64,000 nt of DNA from NCBI GenBank assembly GCA_017380635.1, contig JAFODP010000015.1, positions 70,155 to 134,154 on the forward strand, read 5' to 3'. The stretch's first letter is position 1, and each line of letters starts with the position of its first letter. The notes below the pieces were generated by a model. The model saw nothing but the letters and a program-made list of their open reading frames with translations, was not told the origin of the DNA and did no database searches. Source of the stretch: Bacteroidales bacterium. Lineage in GTDB: Bacteria > Bacteroidota > Bacteroidia > Bacteroidales > UBA1402. Below, piece after piece: positions 27,317 to 35,826 of the stretch. Made by a program: the position numbers and the translations under genes.

Positions 27317-28729
27317 ATGAATCAGTTGATTAAATCTATCTCAGGGATTCGTGGCGTGGTAGGTGGTCCTGCCGATAATAGTTTGAATCCCTTTAACATT
27401 ACCAAGTTTACAGCGGCTTATGCACGTTGGATTCGCAGTCATTCTACGCGTGGTTCCAATCAGATTGTGGTGGGTCGCGATGCTCGTATTTCCGGTGAAA
27501 TGGTTTTTCAACTGGTGTCCGGAACCTTGATGGGCATGGGTTTTGATGTCTTAGATATCGGTTTGGCTACGACGCCCACTACCGAATTGGCTGTTACCAT
27601 GACGGGCAGCGATGGTGGTATCATCATTACGGCAAGTCATAATCCCAAGCAATGGAATGCCTTGAAATTGCTCAATCAAGATGGTGAATTTTTCGATAAA
27701 GCGGCCGGTCAGTACGTGATTGAAACCGCCGAACAAGACGATTTTGAATTTGTGGGCGTGGATGCCATTGGTCATTTGAAACAAGCCGATTTCACCCAAA
27801 AACATATCGACGCTGTCTTGGCGCTCGACCTGGTAGATAAAGATGCTATTGCAAAAGCTGGTTTCCGCGTAGCCATCGATTGTGTAAATTCAGTGGGTGG
27901 TATCGTGATTCCTCGTTTGCTGGAAGCTTTGGGCGTGAAAGATATCATTGCTTTGAACTGCACTCCTGATGGTATTTTCCCGCATAATCCCGAACCTCTC
28001 CCTCAACATCTTACCGAAATTTCCGATGTGCTGAAACAAGGCAAGGCCGATTTGGGTATCGTGGTAGATCCCGACGTCGATCGTTTGGCTTTGGTTTGTG
28101 AAAATGGCGAAATGTTTGGCGAAGAATATACCTTGGTTTCTTGTGCCGATTATGTGTTGAGCAAGACGCCCGGCAATACGGTTTCCAACTTGAGCTCTAC
28201 CCGTGCTTTGCGCGATGTTACCCGCGCTCGTGGTGGTGAATACGAAGCGGCTGCCGTCGGCGAACTGAATGTGGTTGCCTTGATGAAGGCTAAAAATGCC
28301 GTGATTGGCGGAGAAGGTAATGGTGGTGTTATTTATCCTGCTTCTCACTATGGTCGTGATGCTTTGGTTGGCGTGGCTTTGTTCTTGTCGAATCTGGCTC
28401 ACAAAGGCTGCAAAGCTAGCGAATTGCGTGCGCAATATCCTGCTTATTTCATGGATAAGCAACGTCTCGATTTGACGCCCGAAATGAAATTGCCGCTTAT
28501 TTTCGATGCTCTGAAAGCAAAATTCCAGCCCGGTGTGCAAGCTTTCAATTCTACCGTAGAACGCATCACCGATATCGACGGTGTCAAGATCGACTTTGCC
28601 GACAAGTGGGTGCATGTGCGCGGTTCTAACACCGAGCCGATTGCTCGTATTTATACTGAGGCGCAGTCGGCGGAAGAGGCGCATCTTTTAGCCGAAGACA
28701 TCAAATCCTTCGTATTAAACTTGTTATAA
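27317..28729 (+). CDS. glmM: Phosphoglucosamine mutase-type phosphohexomutase
   Basis: Converts glucosamine-6-phosphate to glucosamine-1-phosphate for peptidoglycan and LPS precursors. The 470-residue protein has the phosphoserine loop TASHNP with Ser107, the metal-binding loop DPDVDRLAL (in place of the commoner DxDGDR, a variant I believe usual in Bacteroidota), the sugar-binding GEGNGGVIYP and the phosphate-binding RGSNTEPIARIY. Phosphomannomutase activity is possible, since this subfamily is not sharply divided. The last five codons form the outer end of the inverted-repeat element C arm. Confidence 0.88.
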   Translation: MNQLIKSISGIRGVVGGPADNSLNPFNITKFTAAYARWIRSHSTRGSNQIVVGRDARISGEMVFQLVSGTLMGMGFDVLDIGLATTPTTELAVTMTGSDGGIIITASHNPKQWNALKLLNQDGEFFDKAAGQYVIETAEQDDFEFVGVDAIGHLKQADFTQKHIDAVLALDLVDKDAIAKAGFRVAIDCVNSVGGIVIPRLLEALGVKDIIALNCTPDGIFPHNPEPLPQHLTEISDVLKQGKADLGIVVDPDVDRLALVCENGEMFGEEYTLVSCADYVLSKTPGNTVSNLSSTRALRDVTRARGGEYEAAAVGELNVVALMKAKNAVIGGEGNGGVIYPASHYGRDALVGVALFLSNLAHKGCKASELRAQYPAYFMDKQRLDLTPEMKLPLIFDALKAKFQPGVQAFNSTVERITDIDGVKIDFADKWVHVRGSNTEPIARIYTEAQSAEEAHLLAEDIKSFVLNLL

Positions 28730-28840
28730 CGAACAAACTACCGCGTTGTTTTCAATCTTGGACTTGGTCGAGTACTTCGGTACACTCCCTTCGTCCAATT
28801 TTCAACAACGCGGTATTTTATTCATTCTAACAAGTTTAAT
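28714..28840. repeat. Long inverted-repeat element C (127 bp)
   Basis: The left arm (28714-28750) and right arm (28804-28840) are complementary at 33 of 37 positions. The left arm begins ATTAAACTTGTT within the last codons of glmM, runs through its stop and ends TACCGCGTTGTT. The interior has TTGGAC/GTCCAA pairing, a GTAC-TTCG-GTAC mini-hairpin and CTCCCTTCG, matching the cores of elements A and B although the arms are unrelated to theirs. Confidence 0.88.
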
Positions 28841-28866
28841 TGTCGCGATTCACCGGTTTTGCGAAT

Positions 28867-28923
28867 AACAAACAAACTACCGCGTTGTTTCAATCTTGGA
28901 CTCGGTCGAGTACTTTGGTACAC
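28867..28923. repeat. Truncated direct copy of element C (element D)
   Basis: The 57 bases 28867-28923 repeat 28728-28785 of element C nearly exactly, from the AACAAACTACCGCGTTG arm to GGTACAC. It stops there, so the CTCCCTTCG part and the right arm are missing. The rplU-rpmA terminator follows within 8 bases. Confidence 0.85.
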
Positions 28924-28930
28924 AGCAAAT

Positions 28931-28967
28931 AAAAAAGTCGCTATTCTTTCGAGTAGCGACTTTATTT
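28931..28967 (-). terminator. Terminator of rplU-rpmA
   Basis: The stem AAAGTCGCTA pairs with TAGCGACTTT around a 10-base loop. On the minus strand it is followed by TTTTTTATTT. The plus strand also ends in TTTATTT, so it may work in both directions. Confidence 0.8.
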
Positions 28968-28987
28968 ATGTTGACAAAGTATCTTGA

Positions 28988-29248
28988 TTAGTCCTGAGCA
29001 GGAACTACTGATACATAAGAGCGATCGTCTTTCTTACGTCTGAAGGTAACGACGCCGTCTACCAATGCGTAAAGTGTGTGATCTTTACCAAGGCCTACGT
29101 TTTCACCGGGATGATGAACGGTACCACGTTGACGAACCAAAATGTTACCGGCTTTAGCTACTTGGCCACCAAAAACTTTAACACCCAATCTCTTGCTTTC
29201 AGATTCACGGCCGTTCTTAGAACTACCTACACCTTTTTTATGTGCCAT
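28988..29248 (-). CDS. rpmA: 50S ribosomal protein L27
   Basis: An 86-residue ribosomal protein at the peptidyl transferase centre. [16 protein letters not shown] and the [24 protein letters not shown] core are diagnostic. The N-terminus starts directly with the mature AHKKG sequence, with no Firmicutes-type cleavable extension. It follows rplU by 15 bases. Confidence 0.98.
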   Translation of the reverse strand: MAHKKGVGSSKNGRESESKRLGVKVFGGQVAKAGNILVRQRGTVHHPGENVGLGKDHTLYALVDGVVTFRRKKDDRSYVSVVPAQD

Positions 29249-29263
29249 TGTTTTATAATTTAA

Positions 29264-29578
29264 TTAAGCCAATACAATTTCGTTAATTTTAATCTGTGAC
29301 AGATACTGACGATGACCGTTCAATTTTCTGTAACCTTTTCTTCTTTTCTTGTGGAAAACAAGCACCTTGTCGTCTTTCAAGTGAGAAAGAACTTCAGCGG
29401 TTACTTTTGCACCTTCGATACAAGGAGTACCTACGGTAACGTTACCGTCGTTGTCAACCAACAACACTTTGTCAAATTCAACTACAGAACCTTGTTCTGC
29501 TTCCAAGCGATGAACATACAATTTCAAACCTGCTTCGGCTTTAAACTGTTGTCCCGCAATTTCTACAATTGCATACAT
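29264..29578 (-). CDS. rplU: 50S ribosomal protein L21
   Basis: A 104-residue protein binding 23S rRNA, with [15 protein letters not shown] at the start and the basic [15 protein letters not shown] signature near the end. First gene of the rplU-rpmA operon, with about 84 bases of leader. The leader contains an imperfect hairpin at 29618-29634 (TGTTCCAACATTGAACA on the plus strand), which could be a regulatory site, but that is unproven. Confidence 0.98.
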   Translation of the reverse strand: MYAIVEIAGQQFKAEAGLKLYVHRLEAEQGSVVEFDKVLLVDNDGNVTVGTPCIEGAKVTAEVLSHLKDDKVLVFHKKRRKGYRKLNGHRQYLSQIKINEIVLA

Positions 29579-29668
29579 TGTTTTAAAGAACTTATAGAGT
29601 TAAGCGGTAAGGTGGGATGTTCCAACATTGAACAGTGCCTCTTGACGAACCTTTTCCGAAATGGACTG

Positions 29669-29699
29669 CAAAGGTAATGCAAATTTTTTAATCTGCAAA
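29669..29699 (-). promoter_or_regulatory. Promoter of rplU-rpmA
   Basis: On the minus strand TTTG (29699-29696) lies 23 bases before TACCTTTG (29676-29669), an exact match to the Bacteroidota consensus in both boxes. Confidence 0.75.
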
Positions 29700-29760
29700 G
29701 CTTGCGATGAAATTTAATCCAGACTTCTTCTGATTGCCTTTTGCAAAGACTTTCAGCGAA

Positions 29761-30699
29761 TTAGAGCGAATGTTCCACCAAGTATTTTTCGGCTTCCAAT
29801 GCCGCCTTGCAACCCGATGCGGCAGCCGTAATCGCCTGACGATAGAGCGGATCGGCAACGTCGCCGGCGGCAAAAATACCGGGCAAGTTGGTGCGAGGTG
29901 TGGCGCCTTGGGTGATGATGTAGCCTTGTTCGTCGGTATCGATATAGTCGGCAAATACTTTAGAGTGAGGCGTATGACCAATGGCCAAGAAGAATCCATC
30001 GATGGCAATGTCCACTTTTTCTTCGTCGGGTTGGCCGAGTCGTTTCACCAGATGCGCACCTTCCACGCCGTTTTCGCCGAACAAGCCCAAAGTCTGATGT
30101 TCGAACAGGATGGTGATGTTTTCTGTGTTGAATACGCGTTCCTGCATGATTTTCGAAGCACGCAGTTCGTCGCGACGCACAATCATGTACACTTGTTTGG
30201 CCAAGCCTGCCAGGTAAGAAGCTTCTTCGCAAGCCGTGTCGCCGCCGCCCACAACAGCCACTGTTTTACGACGATAGAAGAATCCATCGCAAGTGGCGCA
30301 AGCAGAAACGCCCATGCCGGCATATTTTTGTTCGTCGGGCAAGCCCAAATATTTGGCGGTAGCACCGGTGGCAATAATCACCGTGTCGGCTTCGATTTCT
30401 TTTTCATTGTCAATCCACAGACGATAGGGTTGCGCTGAAAAATCTACTTTGGTAACGATGCCTGCGCGCATTTCGCATTGAAAACGAGAAGCTTGTGCGC
30501 GCAAATCTTCCATCAGCTGATTGCCATCCACGCCTTGGGGATAGCCGGGAAAATTCTCGATTTCGGTGGTGGTGATGAGCTGACCGCCCAACTGAATGCC
30601 TTCGTACAAAACGGGTTGCAGATTGGCGCGTCCTGCATAAATGCCGGCAGTGTAACCGGCTGGGCCAGAGCCTATAATAAGGCAACGAATATGTTCCAT
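29761..30699 (-). CDS. trxB: Thioredoxin reductase
   Basis: A 312-residue NADPH-dependent flavoprotein that reduces thioredoxin. It has the FAD-binding GSGPAGYTAGIYAGRA, the redox-active CATC at C134/C137, the NADPH-binding GGGDTACEEA and the C-terminal GIFAAGDVAD. The length is normal. It is the last gene of ftsK-lolA-trxB, following lolA by 2 bases. Confidence 0.97.
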   Translation of the reverse strand: MEHIRCLIIGSGPAGYTAGIYAGRANLQPVLYEGIQLGGQLITTTEIENFPGYPQGVDGNQLMEDLRAQASRFQCEMRAGIVTKVDFSAQPYRLWIDNEKEIEADTVIIATGATAKYLGLPDEQKYAGMGVSACATCDGFFYRRKTVAVVGGGDTACEEASYLAGLAKQVYMIVRRDELRASKIMQERVFNTENITILFEHQTLGLFGENGVEGAHLVKRLGQPDEEKVDIAIDGFFLAIGHTPHSKVFADYIDTDEQGYIITQGATPRTNLPGIFAAGDVADPLYRQAITAAASGCKAALEAEKYLVEHSL

Positions 30700-30701
30700 A
30701 G

Positions 30702-31364
30702 TTAACGTAAATCTATAACTTCCACCATCGGATAATCTTTCTGCGGAAACAGAAAACGGCTGTTCGGATGGTTTTGGTTGGTTTGATATTGATAAATGTT
30801 GATAATTGCGTGGTTTCCGTCACGTTGATAAATGACGATTTCTGCGGGATGCAGCTTGTTTTTGTCTACATAAATAACGATGCGCGAAATCTCTGCCGAG
30901 GCTTCTAGCACTTTCAACTCAATGCCGCTGAGAGATTGTTTGCCGCTTTGTTTGTCGCCAAGTAAACGGCTTTGGTAGCCTTGTTTGTACAAGCTAAAGA
31001 TATTTACCGGATTGAGCATCAGCAATTCTTCGGGAGAGGGCGTGCTCAGGTTTACTTCCTGGGCATTGATAATCAGAGTCCAGAGGTCGCGACCATCGAA
31101 CCAGGCCTTCATTTCGTCGGGCACTTCCAAATAGAAACGCGAGCCTTGCATGGCGATGCTTCCTTCAATTTCGGTCTGTAAAGACTTGCTGCTGTCGAAA
31201 GTGCGGATCTTGAAGGCGGCGGTGATGCCTTGGCTTTGTTCATAAGCATTGGCGGCCCGATTAAGCAGGTCGATGGCATTCTGTTGCGATTGAGCCGATA
31301 AGATATTGCAACTCAGGCAAAAAACGCAGCATGCGAAAATGATATGTTTGCAAAATCTTATCAT
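30702..31364 (-). CDS. LolA-like outer-membrane lipoprotein carrier
   Basis: A 220-residue periplasmic protein with a signal peptide (cleavage near LSAQSQ). The mature region starts with an amphipathic helix (AIDLLNRAANAYEQSQGITAAFKI) and continues with a run of beta strands that includes GRDLWTLIINAQEVNLSTPSP, as in the half-barrel of LolA. Its start overlaps the ftsK stop by four bases. The family carries lipoproteins to the outer membrane, which matters here because the PUL encodes many. The assignment rests on overall pattern and neighbourhood, since LolA sequence conservation is low. Confidence 0.82.
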   Translation of the reverse strand: MIRFCKHIIFACCVFCLSCNILSAQSQQNAIDLLNRAANAYEQSQGITAAFKIRTFDSSKSLQTEIEGSIAMQGSRFYLEVPDEMKAWFDGRDLWTLIINAQEVNLSTPSPEELLMLNPVNIFSLYKQGYQSRLLGDKQSGKQSLSGIELKVLEASAEISRIVIYVDKNKLHPAEIVIYQRDGNHAIINIYQYQTNQNHPNSRFLFPQKDYPMVEVIDLR

Positions 31365-33904
31365 AAGCCACTGAGAATTTGATCGAGATGAGCTTCGGTA
31401 TCAACCAAGACCTGACGCGGTTTGCTGCCTTCGGCCGGACCTACAATGCCCGCAGCTTCCAATTGGTCCATGATGCGGCCGGCGCGGTTGTAGCCCAAGC
31501 CCAATTTTCTTTGTAAGTAAGAAGTAGATCCTTGTTGCGTGGTCACCACCATGCGGGCGGCTTGTTCGAAGAAAGAGTCGCGACTGCTCAAATCGGCTTT
31601 GCTGCCACCGCTGTCGGTAGCGCCGTTGTCGGGCGTGTATTCGGGCAATTCGAAAGCGCCGGGATAGCCGCGCTGGTCGCCGATGAAATTCACCACGTCT
31701 TCCACTTCGGGCGTATCGACAAAAGCACATTGAATACGAGTAAGTTCACTGCCCGACAGATAAAGCGCATCACCTTTACCAATCAGTTGCTGAGCGCCGC
31801 TGGCGTCGAGGATGGTGCGCGAGTCGGTCATTGAAGAAACACGGAACGACAGACGGGCAGGGAAGTTGGCCTTGATGGTACCGGTAATGATATTGGTGGT
31901 AGGACGCTGCGTGGCGATAACCATGTGCATACCAACGGCACGGGCTTTCTGGGCAATACGGGCGATGGGCATTTCAATTTCTTTGCCGGCAGTCATAATC
32001 AAATCGCCAAACTCGTCGATAATGATAACGATATAAGGCAAGAAGCGATGACCCTTTTCGGGATTCAGCTTGCGCAGTTTGAATTTCTCGTTGTATTCCT
32101 TGATGTTGCGGCATTTGGCCTTGCTCAGCAAATCGTAGCGGTCGTCCATTTCGATGCAGAGCGAGTTGAGCGTGATTTTCACTTTGTCCGATTCGGTGAT
32201 GATAGCGGGATTGTCGCCGGGCACCTTGGCCAAATAATGCTTTTCGATGCTCGAATAGATGCTGAATTCCACCATTTTGGGGTCGACCAACACGATTTTC
32301 AATTCCGAAGGATGTTTCTTGTAGAGCAAAGAAGTAATCAAAGCATTCAGTCCCACCGATTTACCTTGACCCGTGGCACCGGCCACCAAGAGGTGCGGCG
32401 TTTTGCAAAGGTCGAAACAGAACACTTCGTTCATGATGGTCTTGCCAAGTACGATAGGCAAATCGTATTTGCTTTCCTGAAATTTCTTCGACATGATTAA
32501 ACCCTTCATCGAAACGATGCTCGGATCGCGACGCGGCACTTCGATACCGATGGTGCCCTTGCCGGGAATGGGCGCAATGATACGGATACCTAAAGCGGCC
32601 AGGCTCAGTGCGATATCGTTTTCCAAGTTGCGAATTTTGGCAATACGAACACCGGCTGCAGGCACCACTTCGTACAGCGTTACCGTCGGGCCCACCGTGC
32701 CGTGAATACTCTGAATGCTGATGCCGAAATTCGACAATACTTCGATGATTTTGTTCTGATTTTCTTTTTGTTCTTCCTGATTGATGACGGGATTGCTATC
32801 GCCATAATCTTTCAGCAGACGCACCGGCGGATTCTTGAAACTGTGCAACTCGGCTTTGGGATCGTATTCGCCCAATTCGGCCAGCGCGTCGTATTCGCCT
32901 TTGCTTTGGCTGATGTGGATGTTTTCTTCTGCTTTATCGGCTTCGTCTTCGGCCTTGGCCACCTCTACACTGATGCTGATATCGGAATTGTCTACCGGAG
33001 AAATTTCAATATCATTTTCGATGAATTCGTCTTCAAGGGGATTTTCCGAGAAGTTTTCGTCTATTTCGCGATCGATGTCTTCGGCGTAGATAATGCCCTC
33101 GTTTTCAGTAGGCTCTTCGTTGATGAAGTAATCTTCTCTGAGATTGTTGTTTTCGTTTTCATCGCTGATGGTTTCCGTTTCGATAGGCTCGTCTTCGATC
33201 TTTTCTTCTTCGTCCTTTTCGTCGGTGATGAATTCCTTTACTTTGCGGGCCTGAGCTTTCGCTTTGTCAGAAAGGTTGAATTGCAAGCTTTTGCGGATAA
33301 AAGGAATGGTATTCTGGATGGCAAAAATCAAGAAAACGAGCATGCTGAAAAACAGTACGATAACCGTTCCGGGAATGCCGATTTTTACATTGAGCCATTG
33401 GCTGATATGATAACCATGTGCGCCGCCCAAAAACAACAATTGCGGCTGGCCGGCGAAAATGAATCCGAAGAAAATGGATATCCAGATAAATAAGAAAGCG
33501 CTGTAAACAAAACCTTTGCCCAGTTTGGAAACCCTAACGCGCATCAGTCGTAGGCCGGCCAACAGTCCGTAGAATGCCAACAAGAGCGAGGAAACGCCAA
33601 ACCATTTGTTCATGATGATATTCGACAACCAGGCACCGAAGGCACCGTTCCAGTTGTGCACATCGCCTTTGGCAACGCTGCCAAGTTCGGTAAAACGCAG
33701 ATGACCCACCACGCTTTGGTCGGCAGCGCCGGTGAAGAAAAATGAAATGAGCAGGATGCACAAATAAAGCATCAGCAGCACCAAGAGTGCGCCGACAATG
33801 AAGTATGCTTTTTCGTTCTGTGCAATATGGACGATGTTATTCCACTGTTCTTTAAGGCTTTGCAAAATATTTGCCTTGTTGTTGGTCTTCTTTTTCTGGG
33901 CCAT
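31361..33904 (-). CDS. ftsK: FtsK/SpoIIIE DNA translocase
   Basis: An 847-residue septal DNA pump that resolves and moves chromosome termini at division. The N-terminus has four membrane segments at about 35-57, 100-120, 132-152 and 178-200. A very acidic linker covers about 227-335. The motor follows with Walker A GATGQGKS at 509-516, Walker B IVIIIDEFGDLIM and ATQRPTTNIITG. A C-terminal winged-helix gamma domain (SYLQRKLGLGYNRAGRIMDQL) reads polar DNA motifs. First gene of the ftsK-lolA-trxB operon, with its -7 box at 33939-33946. Confidence 0.96.
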   Translation of the reverse strand: MAQKKKTNNKANILQSLKEQWNNIVHIAQNEKAYFIVGALLVLLMLYLCILLISFFFTGAADQSVVGHLRFTELGSVAKGDVHNWNGAFGAWLSNIIMNKWFGVSSLLLAFYGLLAGLRLMRVRVSKLGKGFVYSAFLFIWISIFFGFIFAGQPQLLFLGGAHGYHISQWLNVKIGIPGTVIVLFFSMLVFLIFAIQNTIPFIRKSLQFNLSDKAKAQARKVKEFITDEKDEEEKIEDEPIETETISDENENNNLREDYFINEEPTENEGIIYAEDIDREIDENFSENPLEDEFIENDIEISPVDNSDISISVEVAKAEDEADKAEENIHISQSKGEYDALAELGEYDPKAELHSFKNPPVRLLKDYGDSNPVINQEEQKENQNKIIEVLSNFGISIQSIHGTVGPTVTLYEVVPAAGVRIAKIRNLENDIALSLAALGIRIIAPIPGKGTIGIEVPRRDPSIVSMKGLIMSKKFQESKYDLPIVLGKTIMNEVFCFDLCKTPHLLVAGATGQGKSVGLNALITSLLYKKHPSELKIVLVDPKMVEFSIYSSIEKHYLAKVPGDNPAIITESDKVKITLNSLCIEMDDRYDLLSKAKCRNIKEYNEKFKLRKLNPEKGHRFLPYIVIIIDEFGDLIMTAGKEIEMPIARIAQKARAVGMHMVIATQRPTTNIITGTIKANFPARLSFRVSSMTDSRTILDASGAQQLIGKGDALYLSGSELTRIQCAFVDTPEVEDVVNFIGDQRGYPGAFELPEYTPDNGATDSGGSKADLSSRDSFFEQAARMVVTTQQGSTSYLQRKLGLGYNRAGRIMDQLEAAGIVGPAEGSKPRQVLVDTEAHLDQILSGL

Positions 33905-33938
33905 GGTGATGTACTTTCTTCAGTTTGGATAAAACACA

Positions 33939-33946
33939 CAAAGGTA
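33939..33946 (-). promoter_or_regulatory. -7 promoter box for ftsK-lolA-trxB
   Basis: The minus strand reads TACCTTTG. The leader to ATG 33904 would be about 28 bases. Its plus-strand counterpart for the divergent exonuclease gene lies 24 bases away. Confidence 0.6.
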
Positions 33947-33969
33947 GTAAATATTTATCAAAAAGGTCT

Positions 33970-33977
33970 TACCTTTG
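33970..33977 (+). promoter_or_regulatory. -7 promoter box for the exonuclease gene
   Basis: TACCTTTG on the plus strand. A start near 33984 rules out the in-frame ATG at 33975 and leaves ATG 33990 or 33996. Confidence 0.6.
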
Positions 33978-33989
33978 CATTCCGAAAAA

Positions 33990-34595
33990 ATGATTATGTC
34001 AAACTTTGCATCCACCATCGATAAAGAGCAGTTGCAAAGCCTGGAGACCGCTGTGTTTCCGGGTAAAATCGTGTTGCTGGATGCCGAGGAAATTTCGCCC
34101 GAACTGGAAGAAATTTTTCGCGCAGAAACACTTTGGGGCTTCGACACCGAATCGAAACCGGTCTTCAAAAAAGGTGCGAAAAATCGTATCGCGCTCATTC
34201 AGATGGCTACCAAGGATACATGCTATCTGGTGCGTCTGAGTAAGCAATTTCCGCCGGTGCTGACAGAAATTTTCAACAATCCCGAAGTGATGAAAGTGGG
34301 ATTGTCGTCGAAAGACGATTTTCTGCAATTGCGAAGCATCTGCAAAGACTTGAAGCCTCAGAACGTGGTGGAACTTCAGTCGATGGTGAAAAGTTATGGT
34401 ATTGAGGAACTTAGCTTGCAAAAAATTTACGCCATTCTTTTCGGACAACGCATTTCCAAAACCCAACGACTTTCCAATTGGCAGGCACCTGAACTTTCCG
34501 AAGCTCAACAACAATATGCCGCCATGGATGCCTGGTCGGTGCGCGAAATCTATCTAAAATTGCAAGAGTTTACACCTCAAGCAGTTCGCGAATAA
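33990..34595 (+). CDS. RNase D-like 3'-5' exonuclease domain protein
   Basis: About 201 residues forming a single DEDD exonuclease domain. LWGFDTESKPVF carries the first Asp/Glu pair, VGLSSKDDFLQLR the second acidic motif, and QQYAAMDAWSVREIY the last (YxxxD). The HRDC domains of full RNase D are absent. The role could be RNA or DNA 3'-end trimming. The start is ATG 33990 or 33996, judged from the promoter. Its 3' end overlaps the hemW 3' end by 26 bases on opposite strands. Confidence 0.88.
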   Translation: MIMSNFASTIDKEQLQSLETAVFPGKIVLLDAEEISPELEEIFRAETLWGFDTESKPVFKKGAKNRIALIQMATKDTCYLVRLSKQFPPVLTEIFNNPEVMKVGLSSKDDFLQLRSICKDLKPQNVVELQSMVKSYGIEELSLQKIYAILFGQRISKTQRLSNWQAPELSEAQQQYAAMDAWSVREIYLKLQEFTPQAVRE

Positions 34596-35706
34596 TATTA
34601 TCCGAAACGAAATAAGCCGAAGGCGCTATCTGCAGCTGTGTTTCTGTTGAAATTAGCTGTTTTTGCTCGATGAAAAGCGCCGATTCCTGCTGTAATTGTT
34701 GCCATTTTTCTTGTCCGAATCTTGCGATGAGATCATGCTTGGCGATGCCTTCGCGCGTTCGCAGGCGCGTCAGCAAATAATCGTTGTAGTTGTCTTCCGG
34801 GCTTAGCATTTCTTCTTCTCGAACGAAATTACCTTTAATATAAGTGTGCAAATCGGAGGCGTTCCAGCGTCGGCCGATAAGATTGTATGCGTGCGCCGAC
34901 GGGCCGAGTCCTATATAAGGCAAGCCTTTCCAGTAAGAAGAATTGTGTCGTGAACGGCGGCCCGGCAAAGCAAAGTTGGAAATTTCGTAATGTTCGTAAC
35001 CGGCGGCTTGCAATTGCTCAGACAAATATTGATACATGTCGGCGGCCGTTTCGTCGTCGCAGGCTTGCCAAAGACCGGCTTCTAAGCTTTTAGCCAAAGG
35101 CACTTCGGGCTCCAGTCCCAGCATATAGGCAGAAATGTGTTCCGCTTTCAGCGCGATGGCTTGACGGATGCTTTCGGCGAAACTTTCCATCGTCTGCAAA
35201 GGCAGACCAAACATCAGATCGATGCTGATATTGTTGAAACCGGCCTTGCGAGCTTCTTTCACTGCCCGAATGGCTGTCTGCGCGTCGTGCCGACGATGGA
35301 TGAATGTCAATTCCTGGTTGTTGAAGCTTTGTATCCCGATGCTCAAACGATTGAAGGGCAAGCTTTTTAGGCTTTGTAGATAATCGGCAGATAAGTCGTC
35401 GGGGTTGGCTTCAAGCGTGATTTCTTCCACGCGGCTCAGGTCGTAATGTTGCGCCAGGCAGTCGAAAATCTTTTGAAAATGCTCGGCCGACAACTGACTG
35501 GGCGTTCCTCCTCCGAAATAAATCGTTGCTATATAATATGGTGCGGCAGCGTCCAAATAGTTGCTGCTTTCGGCAATTTCCTGACATAGCGCTGCGATAT
35601 ATGGTGCTATGAGTTGCTTTTCGGCCCGCGAATAAAAATCGCAATAGGCGCATTTGCGTTGGCAGAAAGGAACATGAATGTACAGGCCGGCCGCTTTTTC
35701 TTCCAT
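34570..35706 (-). CDS. hemW: HemW-like radical SAM protein (coproporphyrinogen III oxidase family)
   Basis: A 378-residue radical SAM protein. The iron-sulfur ligands are C15, C19 and C22 in HVPFCQRKCAYCDF, the CxxxCxxC pattern. IYFGGGTPS, EEITLEANPDD and LSIGIQSFNNQEL are family motifs, and the C-terminal HemN domain is present. HemW members mostly act as heme chaperones rather than as the oxidase, because they lack the extra N-terminal part of HemN; this protein also lacks it. It is convergent with the exonuclease gene and overlaps it. Confidence 0.9.
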   Translation of the reverse strand: MEEKAAGLYIHVPFCQRKCAYCDFYSRAEKQLIAPYIAALCQEIAESSNYLDAAAPYYIATIYFGGGTPSQLSAEHFQKIFDCLAQHYDLSRVEEITLEANPDDLSADYLQSLKSLPFNRLSIGIQSFNNQELTFIHRRHDAQTAIRAVKEARKAGFNNISIDLMFGLPLQTMESFAESIRQAIALKAEHISAYMLGLEPEVPLAKSLEAGLWQACDDETAADMYQYLSEQLQAAGYEHYEISNFALPGRRSRHNSSYWKGLPYIGLGPSAHAYNLIGRRWNASDLHTYIKGNFVREEEMLSPEDNYNDYLLTRLRTREGIAKHDLIARFGQEKWQQLQQESALFIEQKQLISTETQLQIAPSAYFVSDNIIRELLEV

Positions 35707-35752
35707 GGGATAAAATTAGTTTCGTTGCTGGGATAATTAGCGTGCGAAGTTA

Positions 35753-35782
35753 TTTGTTTATTCGTCAATAATCGTTATCTTG
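35753..35782 (+). promoter_or_regulatory. Promoter of the EF-G2 gene
   Basis: TTTG (35753-35756) and TATCTTG (35776-35782, one T short of TAnnTTTG) are 23 bases apart. The leader before ATG 35827 is about 38 bases and rich in CAA/ACA repeats. Confidence 0.5.
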
Positions 35783-35826
35783 CGCCACTTTTTTACAAAA
35801 AACAACTAACAACAATAACAACAACT

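Noticed and set aside
28064..28095. DPDVDR in the GlmM metal loop as a damaging change
   Set aside because: I believe this variant is usual in Bacteroidota members of the family, and the acidic ligands and Arg are kept.
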